From: Melastoma dodecandrum
Lineage: Eukaryota; Streptophyta; Magnoliopsida; Myrtales; Melastomataceae
Reading direction: 5' to 3'
Assembly (NCBI GenBank): GCA_029817715.1
Contig: JARUPY010000474.1
Span: 10,043,902 to 10,107,901 of the forward strand
Length of the DNA stretch: 64,000 nt
Shown: one piece after another, positions 12,101 through 24,735 of the stretch
Position numbering within the stretch: position 1 is the stretch's first letter
How the letters are laid out: every line of letters starts with the position of its first letter
Notes under the pieces: model-generated
Told to the model about the DNA's origin: nothing
What the model saw: only the letters and a program-made list of their open reading frames with translations
Databases searched by the model: none
Translations under genes and position numbers: made by a program

Positions 12101-15100
12101 TGTTTTGAATAGTTTGGAAAATATTTGGGGATTGTTTTGGCTTCGGAACATTCAAGTTCGGAAGCACGAATCTTCGGAGCATGCGGGATGCACAACTTTG
12201 CGTAAGTTGTGCGCGGGGTTCCTCATTGTGCACATCAACTCATTCCAACGAAAGGGACCCGAATATCGAATGTAGAACTCCAATTTTTTCTTAGGAAACA
12301 TTTGGGGATTGTTTTGGCTTCGGAACATTCATGTTCGAAAGCACCAAGGTTCGGAGCATGCGGGATGCACAACTTTGCGTAAGTTGGGCGCGGGGTTACA
12401 CATTGTGCACATGAACTCATTCCAACGAAAGGGACCCGAATGTCGAATGTAGAACACTAATTTTGAATAGTTTGGGAAATATTTGGGGATCAATTAGGCT
12501 TCGAAAAATGCAAGTTCGGAAGCACGAAAGTTCGGAGCATGCGGGATGCACAACATTGCGTAAGTTGTGCGCGGGGTGTCTCATTGTGCTCATGGGCTCA
12601 TTCCAACGGTATGGACCCGAATCTCAGATGAATAGCTGTTGTTATGAATAGTTTGTGAACTATTTGGGGATCGTTTTGGGTTCGAAAAATGCATGTTCGG
12701 AAGCACGAATGTTCGGAGCATGCGGGATGTACAACATTGCGTAAGCTGTGCGCGGGGTTCCTCATTGTGCACATGAATTCATTCCAAGGAAAGGGACCGG
12801 AATGTCGAATGTAGAAGTCTAATTTTGAATAGTTAGAGAAATATTTGGGAGTCATTTAGGCTATGCAAAATGCAAGTTCGGAAGCACGAAAGTTCGAAGC
12901 AAGCTGGATGCACAACATTGTGTAAATTATGCGCGAGGTTTTGTCATTGTGCTCATGGGCTCATTTCAACGATATGGGCCCAAATCTCTTATGAGTAACT
13001 GTTGTTATGAATTGTTTGGGAGCTATTTGGAGATTGTTTTTGGTTCGAAAAATGCATGTTCAGAAGCACGAATGTTCGGAGCATGCGGGATGTAAAACAT
13101 TGCGTAAGCTGTGTACGGGGTTCCTCATTGTTCACATGAAACCGTTCCAACAAAATGGACCCAAATGTCGAAAGTAGAACTCTAATTTGGAATTGTTTGG
13201 GAAATATTTGGAATCCATTTAGGCTTCGGAAAATGCAAATTCGGTAGCACCAAGGTTCAGAGCATTCGGGATGCACAACTTTGCGTAAGTTGTGCCCGGG
13301 GTTCCTCATTGTGCACAGGAACTCATTCCAACGAAAGGGACCGGAATATCGAATGTGGAACTTCAATTTTGAATAGTTTGAGAAATATTTGGGGATCATT
13401 TAGGCTTCGGAAAATGCAAGTTCGGAAGCACGAAAGTTCGGTGCATGCAGGATGCACAACATTGGGTAAGTTGTGCACAAGGTTTCTCATTGTGCTCATG
13501 AGCTCATTCCAACGATATGGACCCGAATCTCAGATGAATAACTATTGTTATTAATTATTGGGAACTATTTTGGGGATGGTTTTGGGTTCGGAAAATGCAT
13601 GTTCGGAAGCACGAATGTTCGGAGCATGCGGGATGTACTACTTTGGGTAAGTTGTTCACGGGGTTCCTCATTGTGCACATGAACTCATTCCAACGGAAGG
13701 GACCCGAATGTCGAATGTAAAACTCTAATTTTGAATTGTTTGGGAAACTTTTGGAGATTATTTAGGCTTCGAAAAATGCAAGTTCGGAAACACCAATGTT
13801 CGGAGCATGCAGGATGGCCAACTTTGCGTAAGTTGTGCCCGGGGTTCCTCATTGTGCACATGAACTCATTCCAACGAAAGGGACCCGAATGTCGAATGTG
13901 GAACTTCAGTTTTGAATAGTTTGTGAAAGATTTGGAGATCATTTAGGCTTCGGAAAATGCAAGTTCGGACGCACGAAAGTTCGGAGCATGCGGGATGCAC
14001 AACATTGCGTAAGTTGTGCGCGGGGTTTCTCATTGTGCTCATGAGCTCATTCCAACATTATGGACCCGAATGTCGAATGTATAACACTTGTATTGAATTG
14101 TTTGGCAGACATTTGGGGATCGTATAGGCTTCGGAAAATGCAAGTTTGGAAGCACGAAAGTTCGGAGCTTGCGGGATGCACACATTTGCGTAAGTTGTGC
14201 ACGGGGTTTCTCATTGTGTACATGAACTCATTCCAACAAAACGGACCTTAATCTGGAATGAATAACCCTTGTTTTGAATTATTTGGGAAACATTTGGGGA
14301 ATGTTTTGGCTTCGGAACATTCATGTTCGGAAGCACAAATGTTCGGAGCATGTAGGATGCACAACTTTGCGTAAGTTGTGCGCGGGGTTCCTCATTGTGC
14401 ACATGAACTCATTCCATCAACGAAAGGGTCCCGAATGTCGAATGTACAACTCTAGTTTGGAATTGTTTGGGAAACATTTGGAGATCATTTAGGCGTCGAA
14501 AAATGCAAGTTTGGAAGCATCAAGTTTCGGAGCATGCGGGATGCACAACTTTGCGTAAGTTGTGCCCGGGGTTCCTCATTGTGCACATGAACTCATTCAA
14601 ACGGAAGGGACCCAAATGTCGAATGTGGAACTCCATTTTTGAATTGTTTGGGAAACATTTGGGGATCATTTAGGCTTCGGAAAATGCAAGTTCGGAAGCA
14701 CGAAGGTTCGGAGCAAGCGGGATGCACAACATTGCGTAAGTTGTGCGCGGGGTTTCTCATTGTGCTCATGATCTCATTCCAACGATATGGACCCGAATCT
14801 CGGATAAATAACTGTTGTTATGAATAGTTTGGGAACTATTTGGGGATCGGAAAATGCATGTTCGGAAGCACGAATGTTCTGAGCATGCGGGATGTACACA
14901 TTGCGTAAGCTGTGCGCGGGGTTCCTCATTCTTCACATGAACCCATTCCAACGAAATGGACCCGAATCTCGAATGTATAACAATTGTAGTGAATTGTTTG
15001 GGAGACATTTGGGGATCGTTAAGGCTTCGGAAAATGCAAGTTTGGAAGCACGAAAGTTCGAAGCCTGGGGGATGCACACCTTTGCATAAGTTATTCACGG

Positions 15101-18100
15101 GGTTTCTCATTGTGCGTATGAACTCATTCCAACGAAACGGACCTGAATCTCGAATGAATAACCCTTGTTTTGAATAGTTTGGGAAGCATTTGGCGATTGC
15201 TTTGGCTTCGGAACATTCAAGTTCGGAAGCACGAATGTTCGGAGCATGAGGGATGCACTACTTTGCGTAAATTACGCGCGGGGTTCCACATTGTGCACAT
15301 GAACTCATTCCAATGGCAGGGACCCGAATGTCGAATGTGGAACTCCAATTTTGAATAGTTTGGAAAACATTTTGGGGACCATTTAGGATTCGGAAAATGC
15401 AAGTTCGGAACCACGAAAGTTCGGAGCATGCGGGATGCACAACATTGCGTAAATTGTGCGCGAGGTTTCTCATTGTGCTCATGAGCTCATTCCAACGATA
15501 TGGACCCGAATCTCGGATAAATAACTGTTGTTTTGAATAGTTTGGGAACTATTTGGGATCGTTTTGGGCTCGAAAAATCCATGTTCGGAAGCACGAATGT
15601 TCGGAGCATGCGGGATGTACAACTTTGCGTAAGCTGTGCGTGGGGTTCCTCATTGTTCCCATGAACCCATTCCAACGAAATGGACCCGAATCTCGAATGT
15701 ATAACTGTTGTATTCAATTGTTTGGGAGATTTGGGGATCATTAAGGCTTCGGAAAATGCAAGTTTTGAAGCACGAAAGTTCGGAGCCTGCGGGCTGCACA
15801 CCTTTGCGTAAGTGGTTCACGGGGTTTCTCATTGTGCGCATGAACTCATTCGAACGAAACGGACCTGAATCTCGAATGAATAACCCTTGTTTTGAATAGT
15901 TTGGGAAATATTTGGGGATTGTTTTGGCTTCGAAACATTCAAGTTCGGAAGCACGAATGTTCGGAGCATGCGGGATTCACAAATTTGCGTAAGTTGTGCG
16001 CGGGGTTCCTCATTGTGCACATGAACTCCTTCCAACAACGGAAGGGACCCGAATGTCGAATGTAGAATTCTAATTTGGAATTGTTTGGGAAACATTTGGA
16101 GATCATTTAGGCTTCGGAAAATGCAAGTTCGGAAGTACCAGGTTTCGGAGCATGCGGGATGAACAACTTTGCGAAAGTTATGCGCGGGGTTCCTCATTGT
16201 GCACATGAACTCATTCCAATAACGGAAGGGACCCGAATGTCGAATGTAGAACTCTAATTTGCAATTGTTTGGGAAACATTTGGAGATCATTTAGGCTTCG
16301 GAAAATGCAAGTTCGGAAGCACCAAGGTTCGGAGCAAGCGGGATGCACAACTTTGCGTAAGTTGTGCCCGGGGTTCCTCATTGTGCACAGGAACTCATTC
16401 CAACGAAAGGGGCCGGAATATCGAATATGAAACTCCAATTTTGAATAGTTTGGGAAACATTTGGGGATTACTAAGGCTTCGAAAAATGCAAGTCCGGAAG
16501 CACGAAAGTTCGGAGCATGTGGGATGCACAAACATTGCGTAAGTTGTGCACGGGGTTTCTCATTGTGCTCATGAGCTCATTCTGACGATATGGACCCGAA
16601 TCTCAGATGAATAACTGTTGTTTTGAATAGTTTGGGGGATCGTTTTGGGCTCGGAAAATGCATGTTCGGAAGCACGGATGTTCGGAGTATGCGGGATGTA
16701 CAACTTTGCGTAAGTTATGCACGGTGTTCCTCATTGTGCACATGAACTCATTCCAACGGAAGGGACCCGAATGTCGAATGCAGAACTCTAATTTTGAATT
16801 GTTCGGGAAACATTTGGAGATCATTTAGGCTTCCGGAAATGCAAGTTCGGAAGCACCAAGGTTTGGAGCATGCGGGATGCCCAACTTTGCGTAAGTTGAG
16901 CCCGGGGTTCCTCATTGTGCACATGAACTCATTCCAACGAAAGGGACCCGAATGTCGAATGTGGAACTCCAATTTTGAATAGCTTGGGAAACATTTGAAG
17001 ATCATTAAGGCTTCGGAAAATGCAAGTTCGGAATCACGAAAGTTCGGAGCATGGGGGTTGCACAACATTGCGGAATTTGTGCGCGGGGTTTCTCATTGTG
17101 CTCATGAGCTCATCCCAACGATATGGACCCGAATCTTAGATGAATAACTGTTGTTATGAATAGTTTGGGAACTATTTGGGGATCGATTTGGGCTCGGAAA
17201 ATGCATGTTCGGAAGCACGGATGTTCGGAGCATGCGGGATGTACAACTTTGCGTTAGCAGTGCGCGGGGTTCCTCATTGTTCACATGAAACCATTCCAAC
17301 AAAATGGACCCGAATTTCGAATGTATAACTCTGGTATTGAATTGTTTGGGAGACATTTGGGGATCGTTAAGGCTTCGGAAAATGCATGTTTGGAAGCACG
17401 AAAGTTCGGAGCCTGTGGGATGCACACCTTTGCGTAAGTTGTGCAGGGTGTTTCTCATTGAGCGCATGAACTCATTCCAACGAAACGGACCTGAATCTCG
17501 AATGAATAACCCTTGTTTTGCATAGTTTGGGAAACATTTGGGGATTGTTTTGGCTTCGGAACATTCAAGTTTCGAAGCACGAATGTTCGGAGCATGCGGG
17601 ATGCACAACAGTGAGTAACTTGTGCGCGGGGTTCCTCATTGGGCACATGAACTCATTCCAACAACGGAAGGGACCCGAATGTCGAATGTATTACTCTAAT
17701 TTTGAATAGTTTGGAAAATATTTGCGGATCATTTAGGCTTCGGAAAATTCAACTTTGGAAGTACCAAGGTTCGGAGCATGCGGGATGCACAACATTCCGT
17801 AAGTTGTGCGCGAGGTTTCTCATTTTGCTCATGAGCTCATTCTGACGATATGGACCCAAATCTTGGATAAATAACTGTTGTTATGAATAGTTTGGGAACT
17901 ATTTGGGGATCGTTTTGGGCTCGAAAAATGCATGTTCGGAAGCACGATTGTTCGGAGCATGCGGGATGTACAACTTTGCGTATGCTGTGCGCGGGGTTCC
18001 TCATTGTTTTCATGAACCCATTCCAACGAAATGGACCCGAATCTCGAATGTATAACACTTGTGTTGAATTGTTTGGGAGACATTTGGGGATCGATAAGAC

Positions 18101-20220
18101 TTCGGAAAATACAAGTTTGGAAGCACGAAAGTTCGGAGCCTACGGGATGCACACCTTTGCGTAAGTTGTGCACGGGGTTCTCATTGTGCGCATGAACTCA
18201 TTCTAACGAAGAGGACCTGAATCTCGAATGAATAACCCTTGTTTTGAATAGTTTGGGAAACATTTGGGGATTGTTTTGGCTTCGGAACATTCAAGTTCGG
18301 AAGCACGAAAGTTCGGAGCCTGCGGGATGCACACCTTTGCGTAAGTTGTGCATGGGGCTTCACATTGAGCGCATGAACTCATTCCAACGAAACAGACCTC
18401 AATCTCAAATCAACAACCCTTGTTTTGAATAGTTTGGGAAACATTTGGGGATTGTTTTGGCTTTGGAACATTCAAGTTCGGAGGCACGAATGTTCGGAGC
18501 ATGCGGGATGCACAACTTTGCGTAAGTTGCGCGCGGGGTTCCTCATTGTGCACATGAACTCATTCCAACGGAAGGGGCCCGAATAACGAATGTAGAACTC
18601 TAATTTTGAATATTATGGGAAATATTTAGGGGTCATTTAGGCTTCGGAAAATGCAAGTTCGAAAGCACGAAGGTTCGGAGCATTCGGGATGCACAACTTT
18701 GCGTAAGTTGTGCCCGGGGTTCCTCATTGTGCGCATGAACTCATTCCAACGGAAGGCACCTGAATGTCGAATGTGGAACTCCAATTTTGAATAGTTTGGG
18801 AAACATTTGGGGATCATTTAGGCTTCGGAAAATGCAAGTTCGGAAGCACGAAGGTTCGGAGCATGCGGGATGCACCACATTGCGTAAACTGTGCGCGGGA
18901 TTTCTCATTGTGCTCATGAGCTCATTCCAACGAAATGGACCCGAATCTTGAATATATAACTCTTGTATTGAATTGTTTGGGAGGCATTTGGGGATCGTTA
19001 AGGCTTCGAAAAATGCAAGTTTGGAAGCACGAAAGTTCGGAGCCCGCGGGATGCACACCTTTGCGTAAGTTGGGCACGGGTTTTCTCATTATGCGCATGA
19101 ACTCATTCCAACGAAACGGACCTGAATCTCGAATGAATAACCCTTGTTTTGAATAGTTTGGGAAACATTTGGGGATTGTTTTGGCTTCGGAACATTCAAG
19201 TTCGGAAGCACGAATGTTCGGAGCATGCGGGATGCACAACTTTGCGTAAGTTGTGCGCGGGGTTCCTCATTGTGCACATGAACTCATTCCAACGAAAGGG
19301 ACCCGAATGTCGAATGTAGAACTCTAATTTTGAATAGTTTGAGAAATATTTGGAGATCATTTAGGCTTCGAAAAATGCAAGTTTGGAAGCACGAAAGTTC
19401 GGAGCCTGCGGGATGCACACCTTTGCGTAAGTTGTGCACGGGGTTTCTCATTGTGCGCATGAACTCATTGGAACGAAACGGACCTGAACCTCGAATGAAT
19501 AACCTTGTTTTGAATAGTTTGGGAAACATTTGGGGATTATTTTGGCTTCGGAACATTCATGTTCGGAAGCACGAATGTTCGGAGCATGCGGGATGCACAA
19601 CTTTGCGTAAGTTGTGCGCGGGGTTCCTCATGGTGCACATGAACTCATTCCAACGGAAGGGACCCGAATGTCGAATGTGGAACTCCAAGTTTGAATAGCT
19701 TGGAAAACATTTGGGGATCATTTAGGCTTCGGAAAATGCAAGTTCAAAAGCACGAAGGTTCGGAGCATGCGGGATGCACAACATTGCATAAGTTGTGCGC
19801 GTTGTTTCTCATTGTGCTCATAAGCTCATTCCAACGGTATGGACCCAAATCTCTAATGAATAACTGTTGTTATGAACCGTTTGGGAACTATTTGGGGATT
19901 GTTTTGGGTTCGGAAAATGCATGTTCGGAAGCACGAATGTTTGGAGCAATGCGGGTTGTACAACTTTGCGTAAGTTGTGCGCGGGGTTCCTCATTATGCA
20001 CATGAACTCATTCCAACGGAAGGGACCCGAATGTCGAATGTGGAACTCCAAGTTTGAATAGTTTGGGATTTGGGGATCATTTAGGCTTCGGAAAATGCAA
20101 GTTCGGAAGCACGATGGTTCGGAGCATGCGGGATGCACAACATTGCGTAAGTTGTGCGCGAGGTTTCTCATTGTGGTCATGAGCTCATTCCAACGATATG
20201 GATAAATAAATGTTGTTATG

Positions 20221-20659
20221 AATAGTTTAGGAACTATTTGGGGCTCGGAAAATGCATGTTCGGAAGCACGAATGGTCGGAGCATGCGGGATGCCCAACAT
20301 TGCGTAAGCTGTGCGCGGGGTTCCTCATTATTCACATGAACCCATTCTAACGAAATGGACCCGAATCTTGAATGTATAACTCTTGTATTGAATTGTTTGG
20401 GAGGCATTTGGGGATCATTAAGGCTTCGAAAAACGCAAGTTTGGAAGCACGAAAGTTCGGAGCCTGCGGGATGCACACCTTTGCGTAAGTTGGGCACGGG
20501 GTTTCTCATTGTGCGCATGAACTCATTGCAACGAAGCCGACCAGAATCTCGAATGAACAATCCTTGTTTTGAATTGTTTGGGAAACGTTTGGGGATTGTT
20601 TTGGCTTCGGAACATTCAAGTTTGGAAGCACGAATGGTCGGAGCACGCGGGATGCACAA
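20221..20659 (+). repeat. Duplicated satellite block, copy 1 of 3
   Basis: This block carries private markers: GTTTAGGAACTATTTGGGGC (an 11-bp-deleted type d unit), CACGAATGGTCGGAGC, CGAATCTTGAATG and GGGAGGCATTTGGGG. The same ordered markers recur 2,518 bp downstream from 22739 (14 monomers) and, less perfectly, from 24357, another 1,618 bp on (9 monomers). The three copies show recent block-wise amplification inside the otherwise diverged 181-bp array. Confidence 0.8.
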
Positions 20660-22738
20660 CTTTGCGTAAGTTGTGCGCGAGGTTTCTCATTGTGCTCATG
20701 AGCTCATTCCAACGGAAGGGACTTGAATGTCAAATGTAAAACACTAATTTTGAATAGTTTGGGAAACATTTGGGGATCATTTAGGCTTCGAAAAATGCAA
20801 GTTCGGGACCACCAAGGTTCGGAGCATGCGGGATGCACAACTTTGCGTAAGTTGTGCCCGGGGTTCCTCATTGTGCACATGAACTCATTCCAATGGAAGG
20901 GACCCGAATGTCGAATGTGGAACTCCAATTTTGAATAGTTTGGGAAATATTTGGGGATCATTTAGGCTTCGAAAAATGCAAGTTCGGAAGCACGAAGGTT
21001 AGGAGCATGCGAGATGCACAACATTGCGTAAGTTGTGCGCGAGGTTTCTCATTGTGCTCATGAGCTCAATCCAACGATATGGACCCGAATCTCGGATAAA
21101 TAATTGTTGTTATGAATAGTTTGGGAACTATTTGGCGATCGTTTTGGGCTCGAAAAATGCACGTTCGGAAGCACGAATGTTCGGAGCATGCGGGATGTAC
21201 AACTTTGCGTAAGCTGTGCGCGGGGTTCCCCATTGTTCCCATGAACCCATTCCAACGAAATGGACCCGAATCTCGAATGTATAACTCTTGTATTGAATTG
21301 TTTGGGAGACATTTGGGGATCGTTAAGGCTTCGGAAAATGCAAGTTTGGAAGCACGAACGTTCGGAGCCTGCGGGATGCACACCTTTGCGTAAGTTGTGC
21401 ACGGGGTTTCTCATTGAGCGCATGAACTCATTACAACGAAACGTACCTGAATCTCGAATGAATAACCACTGTTTTGTATAGTTTGGGAAGTAATTGGAGA
21501 TTTTTTGGCTTCGGAACATTCAAGTTCGGAAGCACAAATGTTCGGAGCATGCGGGATGCACAACTTTGCGTAAGTTGTGCGAGGGGTTCCTCATTGTGCA
21601 CATGAACTCATTCCAACGGAAGGGACCCGAATGTCGAATGTAGAACTCTAATTTTTAATAGTTTGGGAAACATTTGGGGATCATTTAGGCTTCGAAAAAT
21701 GCAAGTTCGGAAGAACCAAGGTTCGAAGCTTGGGGGATGCACAACTTTGCGTAAGTTGTGCCCACGGTTCCTCATTGTGCACATGAACTCATTCCAACGA
21801 AAGGGACCCGAATGTCGAATGTGGAACTCCAATTTTGAATAGTTTGGGAAAGATTTGGGGATCATTTAGGCTTCGGAAAATGCAAGTTCCGAAGCACGAA
21901 GGTTCGGAGCATGCGGGATGCACAACATTGCGTAAGTTGCGCGCGGGGTTTCTCATTGTGCTCATGAGCTCATTCCAACGGTATGGACCCGAATCTCTAA
22001 TGAATAACGGTTGTTATGAATAGTTTGGGAACTATTTGGGGATTGTTTTGGGTTCGGAAAATGCATGTTCGGAAGCACGAATGTTTGGAGCAAGCGGGTT
22101 GTACAACTTTGCGTAAGCTGTGCGCGGGGTTTCTCATTGTTCACATGAACCCATTCCAACGAAATGGACCCAAATCTCGAACGTATAACTCTTGTGTTGA
22201 ATTGTTTTGGAGACATTTGGGGATCGTTTAGGCTTCGAAAAATGCAAGTTTGGAAGCACGAAATTCGGAGCCTGTGGGATGCACAGCTTTGCGTAAGTTG
22301 CGCACAGGGTCTCTCATTGTGCGCGTGAACTCATTGGAACGAAACGGACCTAAATCTCGAATGAGTAACCTTGTTTTAAATAGTTTGGGAAACATTTGGG
22401 GATTGTTTTGGCTTCGGAACATTCCTGTTCGGAACACGAATGTTCGGAGCATGCGGGATCCACAACTTTGCGTAAGTTGTGCGCGGGGTTCCTTATTGTG
22501 CACATGAACTCATTCCAACGGGAGGGACCGAATGTCGAATGTGGAACTCCAAGTTTGAATAGTTTGGGAAACATTTAGGGATCATTTAGGCTTCGAAAAA
22601 TGCAAGTTCGGACGCACGAAGGATCGGAGCATGCGGGATGCACTACATTGCGTAAGTTGTGCGCGAGGTTTCTCATTATGGTCATGAGCTCATTCCAACG
22701 ATATGGACCCGAATCTCGGATAAATAACTGTTGTTATG

Positions 22739-23177
22739 AATAGTTTAGGAACTATTTGGGGCTCGGAAAATGCATGTTCGGAAGCACGAATGGTCGGAGC
22801 ATGCGGGATGTACAACATTGCATAAGCTGTGCGCGGGGTTCCTCATTATTCACATGAACCCATTCTAACGAAATGGACCCGAATCTTGAATGTATAACTC
22901 TTGTATTGAATTGTTTGGGAGGCATTTGGGGATCATTAAGGCTTCGAAAAACGCAAGTTTGGAAGCACGAAAGTTCGGAGCCTGCGAGATGCACACCTTT
23001 GCGTAAGTTGGGCACGTGGTTTCTCATTGTGCGCATGAACTCATTCCAACGAAACCGACCTGAATATCGAATGAATAATCCTTGTTTTGAATAGTTTGGG
23101 AAACATTTGGGGATTGTTTTGGCTTTGGAACATTCAAGTTCGGAAGCACGAATGGTCGGAGCATGGGGGATGCACAA
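22739..23177 (+). repeat. Duplicated satellite block, copy 2 of 3
   Basis: This is a near copy of the block at 20221-20659, displaced by exactly 2,518 bp at the start. It shares the 11-bp deletion after TTTGGGG, the AATGGTCGGAGC marker and the GGGAGGCATTTGGGG marker. It differs by scattered substitutions, for example GAGATGCACACC instead of GGGATGCACACC near 22986. Confidence 0.8.
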
Positions 23178-24356
23178 CTTTGCGTAAGTTGTGCGCGGGG
23201 TTCCTCATTGTGCACATGAACTCATTCCAACGGAAGGGACGCGAATGTCGAATGTAGAACTCTAATTTTTTATAGTTTGGGAAATATTTGGGTATCTTTT
23301 AGGATTCGAAAAATGCAAGTTAGGAAGAACCAAGTTTTGGAGCTTGCGGGATGCACAACTTTGCGTAAGTTGTGCCCACAGTTCCTCATTGTGCACATGA
23401 ACTCATTCCAACGAAAGGGACCCGAATGTCGAATGTGGAACTCCAATTTTAAATAGTTTGGGAAAGAGTTGGGGATCAGTTAGGCTTCGGAAAATGCAAG
23501 TTCCGAAGCACGAAAGTTCGGAGCATGCGGGATGCACAACATTGCGTAAGTTATGCGCGGGGTTTCTCATTGTGCTCATGAGCTCATTCCAACGGTATGG
23601 ACCCGAATCTCTGATGAATAACTGTTGTTATGAATAGTTCGGGAACTATTTGGGGATTGTTTTGGGTTCGGAAAATGCTTGTTCGGAAGCACGAATGTTG
23701 GGAGCATGCGGGTTGTACAACTTTGCGTAAGCTGTGCGCGGGGTTCCTCATTGTTCACAAGAACCCATTCCAACAAAATGGACCCGAATCTCGAACGTAT
23801 AACTCTTGTACTGAATAGTTTGGGAGACATTTGGGGATCATTTAGGCTTCGAAAAATGCAAGTTTGGAAGCACGAAAGTTCGGAGCCTGCGGGATGCACT
23901 CCTTTGCGTAAGTTGTGCACGGGGTTTCTGATTGTGCGCGTGAACTCATTGGAACGAAAACGACCTAAATCTCAAATGAATAACCCTTGTTTTGAATAGT
24001 TTGGGAAACATTTGGGGATTGTTTTGGCATCGGAACATTCATGTTCGGAAGCACGAATGTTCGGAGCATGCGGGATGCACAACTTTGCGTAAGTTGTGCG
24101 CGGGGTTCCTCATTGTGCTCATGAACTCATTCCAACGGAAGGGACCCGAATGTCGAATGTGGAACTCCAACTTTGAATTGTTTGGGAAACATTTGGGGTT
24201 CATTTAAACTTCGGAAAATGCAAGTTCAGAAGCACAATGGTTCGGAGCATGCGGGATGCACAACACTGCATAAGATGTGCGCGAGGTTTCTCATTGTGGT
24301 CATGAGCTCATTCCAACGATATGGACCCGAATTTCGGATAAATAACTATTGTTATG

Positions 24357-24735
24357 AATAGTTTAGGAACTATTTGGGGCTCGAAAAATTCATGTTCGGA
24401 AGCACGATTGGTCGTAGCATGCGGGATGTACAACATTGCGTAAGCTGTGCGCGGGGTTCCTCATTGTTCACATGAACCCATTCCAACGAAATGGACCCGA
24501 ATCTTGAATGTATAACTCTTGTATTGAATTGTTTGGGAGGCATTTGGGGATCTTTAAGGCTTCGAAAAATGCAAGTTTGGAAGCACGAATGTTCGGAGCC
24601 TGCGGGATGCACATCTTTGCGTAAGTTGGGCACGGGGTTTCTCATTGTGCGCATGAACTCATTCCAACGAAGCGGACCTGAATCTCGAATGAATAATCCT
24701 TGTTTTGAATAGTTTGGGAAATATTTGGGGATCAT
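24357..24735 (+). repeat. Duplicated satellite block, copy 3 of 3
   Basis: This is a third, more diverged relative of the blocks at 20221 and 22739. It keeps GTTTAGGAACTATTTGGGGC, the TGGTCG marker (here CGATTGGTCGTAGC), CGAATCTTGAATG and GGGAGGCATTTGGGG. It is followed by a type c unit rather than type b, so the copies differ in which subtype comes next. Confidence 0.65.
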